This document shows positions 7,486 to 14,036 of a DNA stretch of 14,036 nt, piece by piece. The notes beneath the pieces are model-generated. The model saw nothing but the letters and a program-made list of their open reading frames with translations. It was not told where the DNA came from and did no database searches. Each line of letters opens with the position of its first letter. Position 1 is the stretch's first letter. Source of the DNA: Flavobacteriales bacterium UBA2040 (GTDB lineage Bacteria > Bacteroidota > Bacteroidia > Flavobacteriales_D > Crocinitomicaceae). Where the stretch lies: contig DDBE01000074.1 of NCBI GenBank assembly GCA_002332715.1, forward strand, positions 1-14,036, written 5' to 3'. The translations under genes were made by a program, and so were the position numbers.

Positions 7486-8992
7486 ACTGCTTATTTCTGT
7501 AAATTTTAATTCCCTTGTACTTCCCTACCAAAGGAAAGTTTTTTAAATCTAAACCTTCAAAACCAGGCATTAACATTACATACTCCATGGTTTTTTGACG
7601 ATCCATTAGCATTTTTTCTTTCGATCCACTTACGGACGGTTTAGCGATCCATCCAGACCTGTTCATCCAATAGAATGCTCCATTGTAATTCTCTTCACCT
7701 ATTACGGCGAATTTTGCGTTTTTCGGTACGCTCATTTTATCGAGATGTGCATCTATTCCTACCAAACTGGACACATTCTTTTCATGCACTTCTGACACGA
7801 TTGTATATCTCCCATTTAGTTTATTACAGGCATAATAGAAGCTTAATCCAACCAATAGAAAAACAAGAATTTTTGGAATAAAATGAACAGAATAAGGCTT
7901 GAATTGCACTATTAGTTTCTGGAAGGAGAAAAGCACCAAAAGGAAAAGAAATGGAGCAACGTTCAACATGTAATAATCGTGGTCTAGAAATTGGTTAAAA
8001 AAGAGTAATACATATGCTAGGCTTCCGATTCCAAGCACAACAAGAAGAATGCTGAAAAACGACAATTGTCTATATCGGATAAATAAACCGAATGAAATAA
8101 GGATTAATAGGACGTGAAAAGTGGTTTGATAGTAATAAGCTGAGAACCAATCATGGCGAATGGCTAACCAAATACGAGAAATTCTAGTAGAATTCAATTC
8201 CCAGATGGGCAGAATACGTGTTAAGAATACATTGCTATTGTTCACCTGGTTGTACCATTGGGCGTAGATATACCACGAAGAAACGATGAGTAAAACAAGA
8301 GCTAATGCCATGAATCTCTTTGTATTAGCTTTTAAGGACAGATTAAAACTCTTGGTGGATTTCAAGTCCATTAAAAACAAAGCAAAAACAAGCGCAATTG
8401 GGTGAATCAAAAATGTCACTTTTAATAATCCTGCGATAGAAAATAGAATCATTGCTTTTTCTAAATCAGCCTTCTCCCCTTTCAGGTGGTTCTTCAAACC
8501 AAAATAATAGGCCGATAATGTCAGACCAAGTGACGAAGCATCTGGCAATAAATTGACAGAATAATAGAGTATAACCGTCGAACTTAGCAATAATAGCGTC
8601 ATTCCTATTGAATAGCTAACCTCTTTAAGCAAGAGTTTAGATAGTTTGAAAAGGTGATAAAAGCCAACAACAGAAATCGTGAAAGTTAGCGTTCGGAGTA
8701 CAACATGTTTTGAACCGAGAAAACTATCTAAAATTGCTGTTATGTAATACAAAACAGGAAATTCACCAGCTGTTTTTCCATTAGAATCGCCTAGGAACCA
8801 ACCTCCAGGTTCGAAGAAATTGAAACCATTATTCTGATAAAAGTCAACAAAGGCAAGACTATCAGTTTGCCTCACATAATGTATCCCAATGGGTTGAAGA
8901 AAAAGATAAACTTGAAAACCAAGTAGGAAGAGAATCAGTAATAGCAAAAAGAGAAAAAACTTTCCTGAATTATTTTCTATCCATTGAATCAT
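7463..8992 (-). CDS. GT39-like (ArnT/PMT-type) integral membrane glycosyltransferase
   Basis: A 509-residue polytopic membrane protein with about ten hydrophobic segments, the first at residues 12-33. The first extramembrane loop carries HYVRQTDSLAF (residues 38-48) and later AGEFPVLYYITAIL. These match GT-C-fold enzymes related to glycosyltransferase family 39, where an acidic residue in this loop (here Asp44) is the expected catalytic position and a 'PLxYxL'-like segment follows. Such enzymes move a sugar from a polyprenyl-phosphate carrier to an acceptor at the outer face of the inner membrane. The sugar and acceptor (lipid A, a glycan or a protein) cannot be told from sequence. The C-terminal ~100 residues are soluble. 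It lies 29 nt after the PLP-enzyme gene and is probably co-transcribed; its 3' end overlaps the convergent lipoprotein gene. Confidence 0.75.
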   Translation of the reverse strand: MIQWIENNSGKFFLFLLLLILFLLGFQVYLFLQPIGIHYVRQTDSLAFVDFYQNNGFNFFEPGGWFLGDSNGKTAGEFPVLYYITAILDSFLGSKHVVLRTLTFTISVVGFYHLFKLSKLLLKEVSYSIGMTLLLLSSTVILYYSVNLLPDASSLGLTLSAYYFGLKNHLKGEKADLEKAMILFSIAGLLKVTFLIHPIALVFALFLMDLKSTKSFNLSLKANTKRFMALALVLLIVSSWYIYAQWYNQVNNSNVFLTRILPIWELNSTRISRIWLAIRHDWFSAYYYQTTFHVLLILISFGLFIRYRQLSFFSILLVVLGIGSLAYVLLFFNQFLDHDYYMLNVAPFLFLLVLFSFQKLIVQFKPYSVHFIPKILVFLLVGLSFYYACNKLNGRYTIVSEVHEKNVSSLVGIDAHLDKMSVPKNAKFAVIGEENYNGAFYWMNRSGWIAKPSVSGSKEKMLMDRQKTMEYVMLMPGFEGLDLKNFPLVGKYKGIKIYRNKQFIESDPS

Positions 8993-9021
8993 TTCATGAA
9001 ATTAATTAAACTAAATTTCAA

Positions 9022-10281
9022 TTAGCCAATTTTCTCCAAAGCTTGTTCAATATCCCAAATTAAATCCGCTGGATTTTCAACACCAATCGAAATTCGAACG
9101 AGTGCATCTGTAATGCCGATTTCATTTCTTTCCTCCGCAGGGATTCCAATGTGCGTCATGCTTGCAGGGTGTTGAGCTAGACTTTCAGTAGACCCTAGAC
9201 TAACGGCCAATTTGATCAAGTTCAAAGCATTTAAAAATTGAAATGACTCTTTCTCTCCTCCTTTAACAAACATCGAAAGCATTGCTCCAGGTGAAGAATA
9301 TTGTTTTTTGTACGTCGCGTAATTCTCGTTGTCTTCTTTTAGTAAACCCAGGTAATTTACATAATCTACTTTTGGATGAGTCTCAAGCCATTTCGCCACT
9401 TCCATTGCATTACTTGCCTGTTTTTCCATTCTAACTTGAAGGGTTTCCAAACTACGAAGCAATAGCCAACAGGTATTTGGGCTGGCCATATTTCCAAGGA
9501 ACGTACGCAATACTTTCACGCGCTTCATTGATTCCGCATTTCCTAGAACAGCACCTGCAATTACATCGCTGTGTCCACCAATGTATTTTGTTGCTGAATA
9601 CATTACCACGTCGGCACCATGCTTTAAAGGTTGCGACCACAATGGGCCCATATACGTATTATCAACCGCAAGATGAATGTGTTTTTCGGCTGTGGAATAA
9701 TGATCTGCTATTTTTCGGCACATTTCAATATCGATGAGCTCATTTGTAGGGTTGGTTGGCGTTTCAATATAAACCATAGCCAATTTATCGGACTTACCTG
9801 TTGCATCAACAATTCCTTTTATTTCGGCTTCAGATTGTCCGGGATGAAAACAAACTGAATCGATACCCATTTTCACCAAAAAAGACTCGATAAAGTGGTC
9901 CGTTCCACCATAAATTGGCGTGCTATACAACAATAAACTTCCAGGATTGATAAATTCTAATAGAACCGTACTAATAGCCGACATTCCACTTTCAAAAACG
10001 GCACAATCGTCCGCTTCATCCCACAAACACAAACGATTTTCAAGGATTTCAAGGTTCGGATTATTGATTCTACTATAAATAAGCCCTAATTCTTCGTTTT
10101 GCTCTTTATCTCTAAGTCCGTATGCAATTTCAAAAAAGCCTTTTCCCTCTTCTGCCGTCTTAAAAACAAAGGTAGAAGTCTGAAAAATAGGTGGTTTAAT
10201 GGCACCTTCAGATAATTCAGGTTTATAACCATGAGACATCATTAAACTTTCCGGCTTGAATTTGTGCTTGCTCATATTCAT
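9022..10281 (-). CDS. Cys/Met-metabolism PLP-dependent enzyme (cystathionine gamma-synthase/lyase or methionine gamma-lyase family)
   Basis: A 419-residue fold-type I trans-sulfuration enzyme. The PLP Schiff-base lysine is Lys232 in SATKYIGGHSD. Asp207 (AVDNTY) would bind the pyridine nitrogen, Tyr69 and Arg71 in YSRINNPN the cofactor phosphate across the dimer, and FESGMSAI (96-103) forms the phosphate loop. The C-terminal SLGSTESLAQHPASMTH block is also standard. The Cys that marks methionine gamma-lyases (YGCT, Cys116 in P. putida) is Gly126 here (YGGT), so a lyase of that type is less likely. Substrate choice among cystathionine synthase, lyase and O-acylhomoserine sulfhydrylase remains open. 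The first Met gives MNMSK; the Met two codons in (10275) is an equal candidate and leaves more room after the promoter box. The family is cytoplasmic. Confidence 0.9.
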   Translation of the reverse strand: MNMSKHKFKPESLMMSHGYKPELSEGAIKPPIFQTSTFVFKTAEEGKGFFEIAYGLRDKEQNEELGLIYSRINNPNLEILENRLCLWDEADDCAVFESGMSAISTVLLEFINPGSLLLYSTPIYGGTDHFIESFLVKMGIDSVCFHPGQSEAEIKGIVDATGKSDKLAMVYIETPTNPTNELIDIEMCRKIADHYSTAEKHIHLAVDNTYMGPLWSQPLKHGADVVMYSATKYIGGHSDVIAGAVLGNAESMKRVKVLRTFLGNMASPNTCWLLLRSLETLQVRMEKQASNAMEVAKWLETHPKVDYVNYLGLLKEDNENYATYKKQYSSPGAMLSMFVKGGEKESFQFLNALNLIKLAVSLGSTESLAQHPASMTHIGIPAEERNEIGITDALVRISIGVENPADLIWDIEQALEKIG

Positions 10282-10291
10282 AATTTTATTG

Positions 10292-10299
10292 CAAATTTA
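10292..10299 (-). promoter_or_regulatory. Candidate -7 promoter box for the PLP-enzyme gene
   Basis: TAAATTTG on the minus strand is a perfect TAnnTTTG element 10 nt before the ATG at 10281 (16 nt before the alternative ATG at 10275). No TTG is present at the usual -33 spacing. The 102-bp gap between GT4 and this gene otherwise holds nothing I can name. Confidence 0.45.
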
Positions 10300-10383
10300 T
10301 TGAAACAACGGCATGTAAAGGCAGAAAAGAGCACACTTTCGAGAAAAGTAATGAACAAAATGAAAAAGAAACGAAATATCGGT

Positions 10384-11517
10384 CTATAAACCCTTTAGAA
10401 TCTCCACAAATCCTTCCACTTCCTTTTCGACATTATACCGCAAAAAGGCATCTAACCTGCCTATTTCAGCTTTATCGATTATATCTTGATTCCGACTGAT
10501 CAATAATTCTAATTTCGGTAAAAAGTCAGCCATGTCGTTGTATTTGTACAGCGCACCAAACTCTCCATCGCCTAGAATTTCAGTCGTTCCACCAGAGTCC
10601 GTTGCCAAAACGGGAATTCCGCTCAACATCGCTTCAATAGTAACCATACCGTATGTCTCGCTATGTGAAGCAAGAACAAAGCCATCTATCGCATTGTAAA
10701 ATTTGGCGACATCGGGTTGATATTCAACGAAATAGACATAATCCTGTAGGTTGTTTTTTTGGACAAATTGCACCAATTCCTCTGCATACGCTTTATCATC
10801 TTCTGCATTTACAGTTGCGGAACCAAAAATCAAAAGGTTAAATTGTATTCCCTTTTGAACCAATTGCTGCAGGGCCTGAACAACGAACAACTGTCCTTTT
10901 TTGGCTGAAATACGACCGATAATTCCAATTATTGGACAATCTGAATGAACGTTTAACAATTCTTTCGCTTCATCTTGTGTATACTTTCTAGATTCAAATT
11001 CCTTTGTATTTACCCCAATCGGCAGGATTTTGACTCGATTCAATGGAAAATGGGTTCGCACAGCAATTTCTCTCTTTAAAAAAGGCAAGGGACTCACCCA
11101 CACATCTATTGATTTGAAGCGAAAACTATGCAACCAATCTTTCTTGTTGATGCCGATTTGCATGTGTTGTTGATAGACAACTTTTAATTCTTTGAAATAC
11201 CTTTTTTTACACCAAGCGATGAGATCTAAATCTTTATTATCCACTACAAGTAAACGCGATATCTTGTTTTTTATCAGTATTTTAGAGATAGATTTAGCTG
11301 TTTTGAAATCAAAATATTTTCGATTTTTCTTGATCAAGTGGATTTCGCTAAAAATATCTTTTCCTTTCTCGTAAATAGTCGATTCTTCTTGCATAAAAAG
11401 GTGGACATTATAACCTTTGACCGAAAGTAACTTCGCCAGTTTTAGAGTATTCATTTCGAGACCGCCCCAGCCTGTTGAAGTGATAAGAATGGCTAATTTA
11501 TTTTTAAAGTTAGGCAT
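10384..11517 (-). CDS. Glycosyltransferase family 4 (GT-B fold)
   Basis: A 377-residue cytoplasmic or membrane-associated retaining glycosyltransferase. The N-terminal Rossmann half starts KLAILITSTGWGGLEMN, with the glycine-rich acceptor-side loop. The C-terminal half has GIIGRISAKKGQ (residues about 198-209), the donor-binding segment of GT4 enzymes, and the E-x7-E motif ETYGMVTIE (Glu287 and Glu295), followed by GIPVLATDSGGTTEI. Such enzymes build lipopolysaccharide or exopolysaccharide chains; donor and acceptor are unknown. The open frame extends to 11622, but the extra 35 residues lie outside the family domain. Start 11517 puts the Rossmann strand right after MPNFKN and is 6 nt after a perfect promoter box. 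It is 102 nt upstream of the PLP-enzyme gene. Confidence 0.9.
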   Translation of the reverse strand: MPNFKNKLAILITSTGWGGLEMNTLKLAKLLSVKGYNVHLFMQEESTIYEKGKDIFSEIHLIKKNRKYFDFKTAKSISKILIKNKISRLLVVDNKDLDLIAWCKKRYFKELKVVYQQHMQIGINKKDWLHSFRFKSIDVWVSPLPFLKREIAVRTHFPLNRVKILPIGVNTKEFESRKYTQDEAKELLNVHSDCPIIGIIGRISAKKGQLFVVQALQQLVQKGIQFNLLIFGSATVNAEDDKAYAEELVQFVQKNNLQDYVYFVEYQPDVAKFYNAIDGFVLASHSETYGMVTIEAMLSGIPVLATDSGGTTEILGDGEFGALYKYNDMADFLPKLELLISRNQDIIDKAEIGRLDAFLRYNVEKEVEGFVEILKGL

Positions 11518-11523
11518 CAGAAT

Positions 11524-11531
11524 CAAAAGTA
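11524..11531 (-). promoter_or_regulatory. Candidate -7 promoter box for the GT4 gene
   Basis: TACTTTTG on the minus strand is a perfect TAnnTTTG element ending 6 nt before the chosen GT4 ATG at 11517. It would lie inside the coding region if the longer open frame to 11622 were used, so it supports the shorter start. No clear -33 TTG is seen. Confidence 0.45.
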
Positions 11532-11550
11532 AACAAATGATTCGAAAGTG

Positions 11551-11802
11551 ATGAACGAAAACCCGGAAGAAGGAGAAGAAGAATATGGCACCAACCATAA
11601 CGGCTTTAATACTGCCAATCAAAGGATTAGAATACTATTTGTAAGGTTTTGCTAGTTTCTTTTTGATTATTATGGGCATTTTAATGGCGAAACAGCCGAA
11701 TCAAGTGTTATAAAAGCGATTGTTCGTATTTCTACCTGGGTTGCAATCGCCATGGGACTATGTGCTTTTGTAAGCGATCTATATGGAGTATTAATAATTT
11801 GA
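11551..11802 (+). pseudogene. Possible small membrane-protein gene broken by an in-frame TAG
   Basis: This plus-strand frame fills most of the 293-bp gap between the GT4 and photolyase genes. From ATG 11551 it reads an acidic start (MNENPEEGEEEYGTNHNG), then NQRIRILFVRFC, then TAG at 11653. The same frame continues as FLFDYYGHFNGETAESS, VIKAIVRIST and a hydrophobic helix WVAIAMGLCAFVSDLYGVLII before TGA at 11800-11802. Across the TAG the product would be 83 residues with one or two membrane segments. The second half looks protein-like, yet has no ATG near its start. A single TGG-to-TAG change (Trp to amber) would explain the break; a sequencing error or true decay are both possible. I do not recognise a family. 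The frame could also be chance, since the opposite strand is partly open too. Confidence 0.35.
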
Positions 11803-11810
11803 TAACTTTC

Positions 11811-13289
11811 TTAAAGTTGACTTAAAAAACTTTCTGCCGAATCGAGGTGTTTTTGTTTTTTCAATTCATCCATTTTATCCCAAATTCTGACCATCATTCC
11901 AAGTCTAGGATTCTTCAAGAAAAAATCACGATGGACAGCAATAAATCGCCAATACAGTCCGTCCCAAATGGTTTGCCAGTCTCCTTTCGGATAATCACTC
12001 ATTTTCATTAAGTAATTGCTCCCGCTGATATACGGCTTGGTCGACATCAAACCACCATCTGCAAATTGACTCATACCGTACACATTTGGAACCATCACCC
12101 AATCATATGAGTCGACATACATTTCCATAAACCATTTGTATACTTCGTCGGGGTCAAATTCGCAAAGAACCATGAAGTTGCCCAGCACCATTAAACGTTC
12201 GATATGATGATTATAACCCGTTTCATTTAGTTTCTGAATAGCATTATCTATTGGCGCAATACCTGTCGTTCCATCATAAAACGAAAGAGGGATTTTACGC
12301 TCAAAACGCCAAAAATTCGATGTTCTTTCTTCCCTACCTTTTGCCAAATATACACCACGAATGAATTCTCTCCATCCCATTATTTGGCGCACAAAACCTT
12401 CTAAAGAATTAATAGGAACATTATTCTTTTTGGCAAACAGAATTGCCTCCGAAATCACTTCACTAGGAGTGATCAAACCGATGTTCATCATAGGAGTAAG
12501 CACACTATGATTCAAGAATGATTCCTCAGCTACAATTGCATCTTCGTAAATCCCAAATTCATCAAACCTCTTCTCTAAAAAGTTTTGGAAAATAACTTTA
12601 GTCGACTCAAAGTCATTCGTGTAGATCGGTTTATCTCCCACTTTTCCTGGATTATCCGGAAAATATTTTTCCACATATTCTTTCGCCTCAGTATAAAAAT
12701 GATTCGACTCTAAAACAGGATATTCTGGTGGCACTTTATTTTTTGGATACTTCTTTCGATTTTCATCATCAAAACTCCACTTTCCGCCAAGTGGTTGTTC
12801 TCCATTTTCTACTAGAATTTTCCTTTTTTTGCGTTCGGAAATATAGAATTGAGTTTGAAAAAACTTCTTTTTGTTGTTCGAAAAAAATTCAGACAATTCC
12901 TCTTTAGCGTTTAACCACATTGGGCTTGTTAAATATTCTAGTAGTATCTTTTTGTCTTTTAAGCAGGAAGATACCCTATGTTCTATCCAATCGTCACAAG
13001 GATCAAACATGGAAAAATGAGCGAAACCCTTGTCCATTAAACTTGACAATAAAATACGAATATCTGTTTCTTGATCAGAAGCATTGATGTACACCGTGTC
13101 ATACCCATGTTCTTCAAGATACGTTTGATATTTTTTCATGGAAGCACGATGCAGAGCAATCTTTTGCTTGTGAAACGCGAACTGATTAAAAAACATAGTC
13201 TCCTCTACCAAGTAGAATGTATAATCTTTCGGAATAGAACTGATATCCTGAAAAAGTTGATTAGGCAGCACTATATGAACTTTAGACAT
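11811..13289 (-). CDS. Cryptochrome/photolyase family protein, bacterial (6-4) photolyase (DPRP) type, lacking the Fe-S cysteines
   Basis: A 492-residue flavoprotein resembling PhrB of Agrobacterium and the FeS-BCP/'deoxyribodipyrimidine photolyase-related' family. The N-terminal Rossmann domain begins SKVHIVLPNQLF. The C-terminal helical FAD domain has IMGWREFIRG (about 303-312), GYNHHIERLMVLGN with the active-site His-His at 361-362, VPNVYGMSQFADGG (about 400-413) and STKPYISGSNY. PhrB has four cysteines here that bind [4Fe-4S]; this protein has MSDYPKGDWQTIWDGLYW in that region and only three cysteines overall (98, 109, 376), so it cannot carry that cluster. It could be a (6-4) repair enzyme or a cryptochrome-like sensor. 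Start 13289 matches the family N-terminus and follows the DUF2256 stop by 4 nt; the longer frame to 13322 runs into that gene. Confidence 0.88.
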   Translation of the reverse strand: MSKVHIVLPNQLFQDISSIPKDYTFYLVEETMFFNQFAFHKQKIALHRASMKKYQTYLEEHGYDTVYINASDQETDIRILLSSLMDKGFAHFSMFDPCDDWIEHRVSSCLKDKKILLEYLTSPMWLNAKEELSEFFSNNKKKFFQTQFYISERKKRKILVENGEQPLGGKWSFDDENRKKYPKNKVPPEYPVLESNHFYTEAKEYVEKYFPDNPGKVGDKPIYTNDFESTKVIFQNFLEKRFDEFGIYEDAIVAEESFLNHSVLTPMMNIGLITPSEVISEAILFAKKNNVPINSLEGFVRQIMGWREFIRGVYLAKGREERTSNFWRFERKIPLSFYDGTTGIAPIDNAIQKLNETGYNHHIERLMVLGNFMVLCEFDPDEVYKWFMEMYVDSYDWVMVPNVYGMSQFADGGLMSTKPYISGSNYLMKMSDYPKGDWQTIWDGLYWRFIAVHRDFFLKNPRLGMMVRIWDKMDELKKQKHLDSAESFLSQL

Positions 13290-13293
13290 TGCT

Positions 13294-13425
13294 TTAATTT
13301 TTATTTCTGCGACAAAATTCACTGCAATATTTCACCTCTTTCCATGTTTTCTCCCATTTTTTACGCCAACTGAAATAGAAGCCACAAGTAAGGCATATTT
13401 TGACTGGTAAATGTTGTTTTTTCAT
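13294..13425 (-). CDS. DUF2256 family small zinc-finger-like protein
   Basis: A 43-residue basic protein, too short for ordinary ORF cut-offs. It starts MKKQHLPVKICLTCG, continues with FSWRKKWEKTWKEVKYC and ends CSEFCRRNKN. The two Cys pairs (CLTC at 11-14 and Cys34/Cys38 in YCSEFC) and the central WRKKWEK.W..VKYCS are the hallmark of DUF2256, presumed to bind a metal, probably zinc; its function is unknown. The family's core phrase 'K.C..CG..F.WRKKWE..W..VKYCS..CR' is kept almost completely. Its ATG overlaps the flavin reductase stop (ATGA) and its TAA is 4 nt before the photolyase ATG, so the three genes should be translated from one message. I recall DUF2256 genes often lying beside photolyase-related genes, which fits this context. 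Confidence 0.88.
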   Translation of the reverse strand: MKKQHLPVKICLTCGFYFSWRKKWEKTWKEVKYCSEFCRRNKN

Positions 13426-14036
13426 TGATCAAACGTTGGCAGTTCTGATACTCGAGCGTACGGAAACTGTCTTTTTTTTTGAAGTTTATAATATGAATTT
13501 AAGCCCGAAACCCCCATGCTCGAGGAACTTTCAAGATTAATATGCCCACCTTCTTCCATGTATTCGTCAGGAATAAAAATGTGCTCAATTTCTCCGATAA
13601 TTAGACTCGTCCCGTTGATTGGAATCGGTATTTCCTGTATAAATCGCATGCCAATTTTTACAGTCGATTCTTTAACAAAAGGGGCTTTAAATTTATTTTT
13701 GTACTCTGGATTCAATCCACATTTTTCGAATTCGGATATTTCCTTTGAGAACTTTGCAGAAGTAAAATGTGCTTTTTCGACTGAACTTGCATGAACATGG
13801 TTAATGGTATAATATCCACTTTCTAATATGTTTTCATACGTATTTCTTGGAACGTCCGCGCTTGGCCTCATAATAAAACCAAGGAGTGCGGGATTACTTC
13901 CTAAATGCACAACAGACGAAAAAATAGCTACATTTTCATCGCCATTACTGGAAATTGACCCTACAAGGTTGGCTGGTTTAATTCCTATCAATCCGTTGAT
14001 TACATTTAATCGCTCTATTCGATTAGCCTTTTTGAT
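13422..14036 (-). CDS. Flavin reductase family protein (FMN-binding split barrel), 5' end outside window
   Basis: 204 residues and the TGA stop are visible; the frame stays open to the right edge (IKKANRIERLNVINGLIGIK…), so the gene starts just outside, probably within about ten codons by comparison with relatives. The segment INGLIGIKPANLVGSISSNG, then FSSVVHLGSNPALLGFIMRP and YYTINHV, fits the flavin-reductase-like FMN-binding split-barrel fold. These cytoplasmic proteins reduce FMN or FAD with NAD(P)H, or bind FMN for related chemistry. A start at the TTG of 13991 is possible but would drop the conserved N-terminal block. Its stop overlaps the DUF2256 ATG by 4 nt (ATGA), making it the first visible gene of the photolyase operon. 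A role in supplying or reducing flavin for the photolyase is inference. Confidence 0.85.
   Translation of the reverse strand: MKKANRIERLNVINGLIGIKPANLVGSISSNGDENVAIFSSVVHLGSNPALLGFIMRPSADVPRNTYENILESGYYTINHVHASSVEKAHFTSAKFSKEISEFEKCGLNPEYKNKFKAPFVKESTVKIGMRFIQEIPIPINGTSLIIGEIEHIFIPDEYMEEGGHINLESSSSMGVSGLNSYYKLQKKRQFPYARVSELPTFDQ

Noticed and set aside
10335..10349. ACTTT-CGAGA-AAAGT inverted repeat between the GT4 and PLP-enzyme genes
   Set aside because: A 5-bp A/T-rich stem is expected by chance, and no T tract follows at the right distance.
11518..11622. 35-residue hydrophobic N-terminal extension of the GT4 gene, which could look like a membrane anchor
   Set aside because: The Rossmann strand follows directly after the Met at 11517, a perfect promoter box lies at 11524-11531 inside the extension, and the hydrophobicity is what an acidic plus-strand frame (GAA codons) produces on the opposite strand.
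11804..11818. Hairpin AACTTT-CTT-AAAGTT at the photolyase stop
   Set aside because: The stem is only six A/T-rich pairs, overlaps the stop codon and has no T run on either side, so it is too weak to call a terminator.
13290..13322. Upstream start for the photolyase (MNFVAEIKIKA…)
   Set aside because: It is the out-of-frame reading of the DUF2256 3' end. The Met at 13289 gives the family N-terminus and a 4-nt gap after the DUF2256 stop.
1..14036. Search for CRISPR arrays, tRNA or rRNA genes, insertion sequences, phage or integron features
   Set aside because: No regularly spaced repeats, transposase or integrase motifs, terminal inverted repeats or tRNA-like cloverleaf sequences were seen by eye; the gaps between genes are too short to hide most of them.

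Overview
The window looks like a chromosomal segment of a Bacteroidota bacterium, most likely of the Flavobacteriia. The evidence is: AT-rich DNA; several TAnnTTTG promoter boxes; no clear Shine-Dalgarno motifs, with A-rich stretches before starts instead; lipoproteins and OmpA-domain proteins typical of the phylum; and a large lipoprotein with the domain order of the type IX secretion protein PorE. I see no tRNA, rRNA, CRISPR array, insertion sequence, phage gene or sign of recent transfer.

Layout. (1) Bases 2-3658, plus strand: the end of queE, a PorE-like TPR/propeller/OmpA lipoprotein, a UbiA-family prenyltransferase and a Maf nucleotide pyrophosphatase are packed with gaps of 1 nt, 0 nt and a 10-nt overlap, as in one operon. 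(2) A hairpin terminator at 3689-3731 separates it from a convergent minus-strand unit (6663 to 3750): ung, hemE and a secreted jelly-roll/OmpA protein. (3) A 54-bp divergent promoter region separates ung from an unrecognised plus-strand lipoprotein (6718-7485). The 3' end of that gene overlaps the next minus-strand gene by 23 bp. (4) From 11517 down to 7463, minus strand: a GT4 glycosyltransferase, a Cys/Met-metabolism PLP enzyme and a GT39-like membrane glycosyltransferase. (5) Bases 11518-11810 hold no intact gene, but contain what looks like a small plus-strand membrane-protein gene broken by one in-frame TAG. (6) From the right edge to 11811, minus strand: a flavin reductase (5' end outside the window), a 43-residue DUF2256 protein that is easily missed, and a photolyase/cryptochrome of the bacterial (6-4)/FeS-BCP type. 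These three are joined by an ATGA overlap and a 4-nt gap.

The most interesting part is group 6. The photolyase homologue has only three cysteines in total, so it cannot hold the four-cysteine [4Fe-4S] cluster that defines FeS-BCPs. Its operon partners are a flavin reductase and a tiny four-cysteine DUF2256 protein. A flavin-dependent light-repair or light-sensing module is a reasonable inference. Ung in group 2 is a separate DNA-repair activity.

Every gene inside the window that should start its own transcript (lipoprotein 6718, ung, the PLP enzyme, GT4) has a perfect TAnnTTTG box 4 to 16 nt before its start, which suggests very short or absent 5' leaders. Several long open frames begin upstream of the true start. 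The starts given here were chosen from family alignment, signal peptides, promoter boxes and neighbouring stops.
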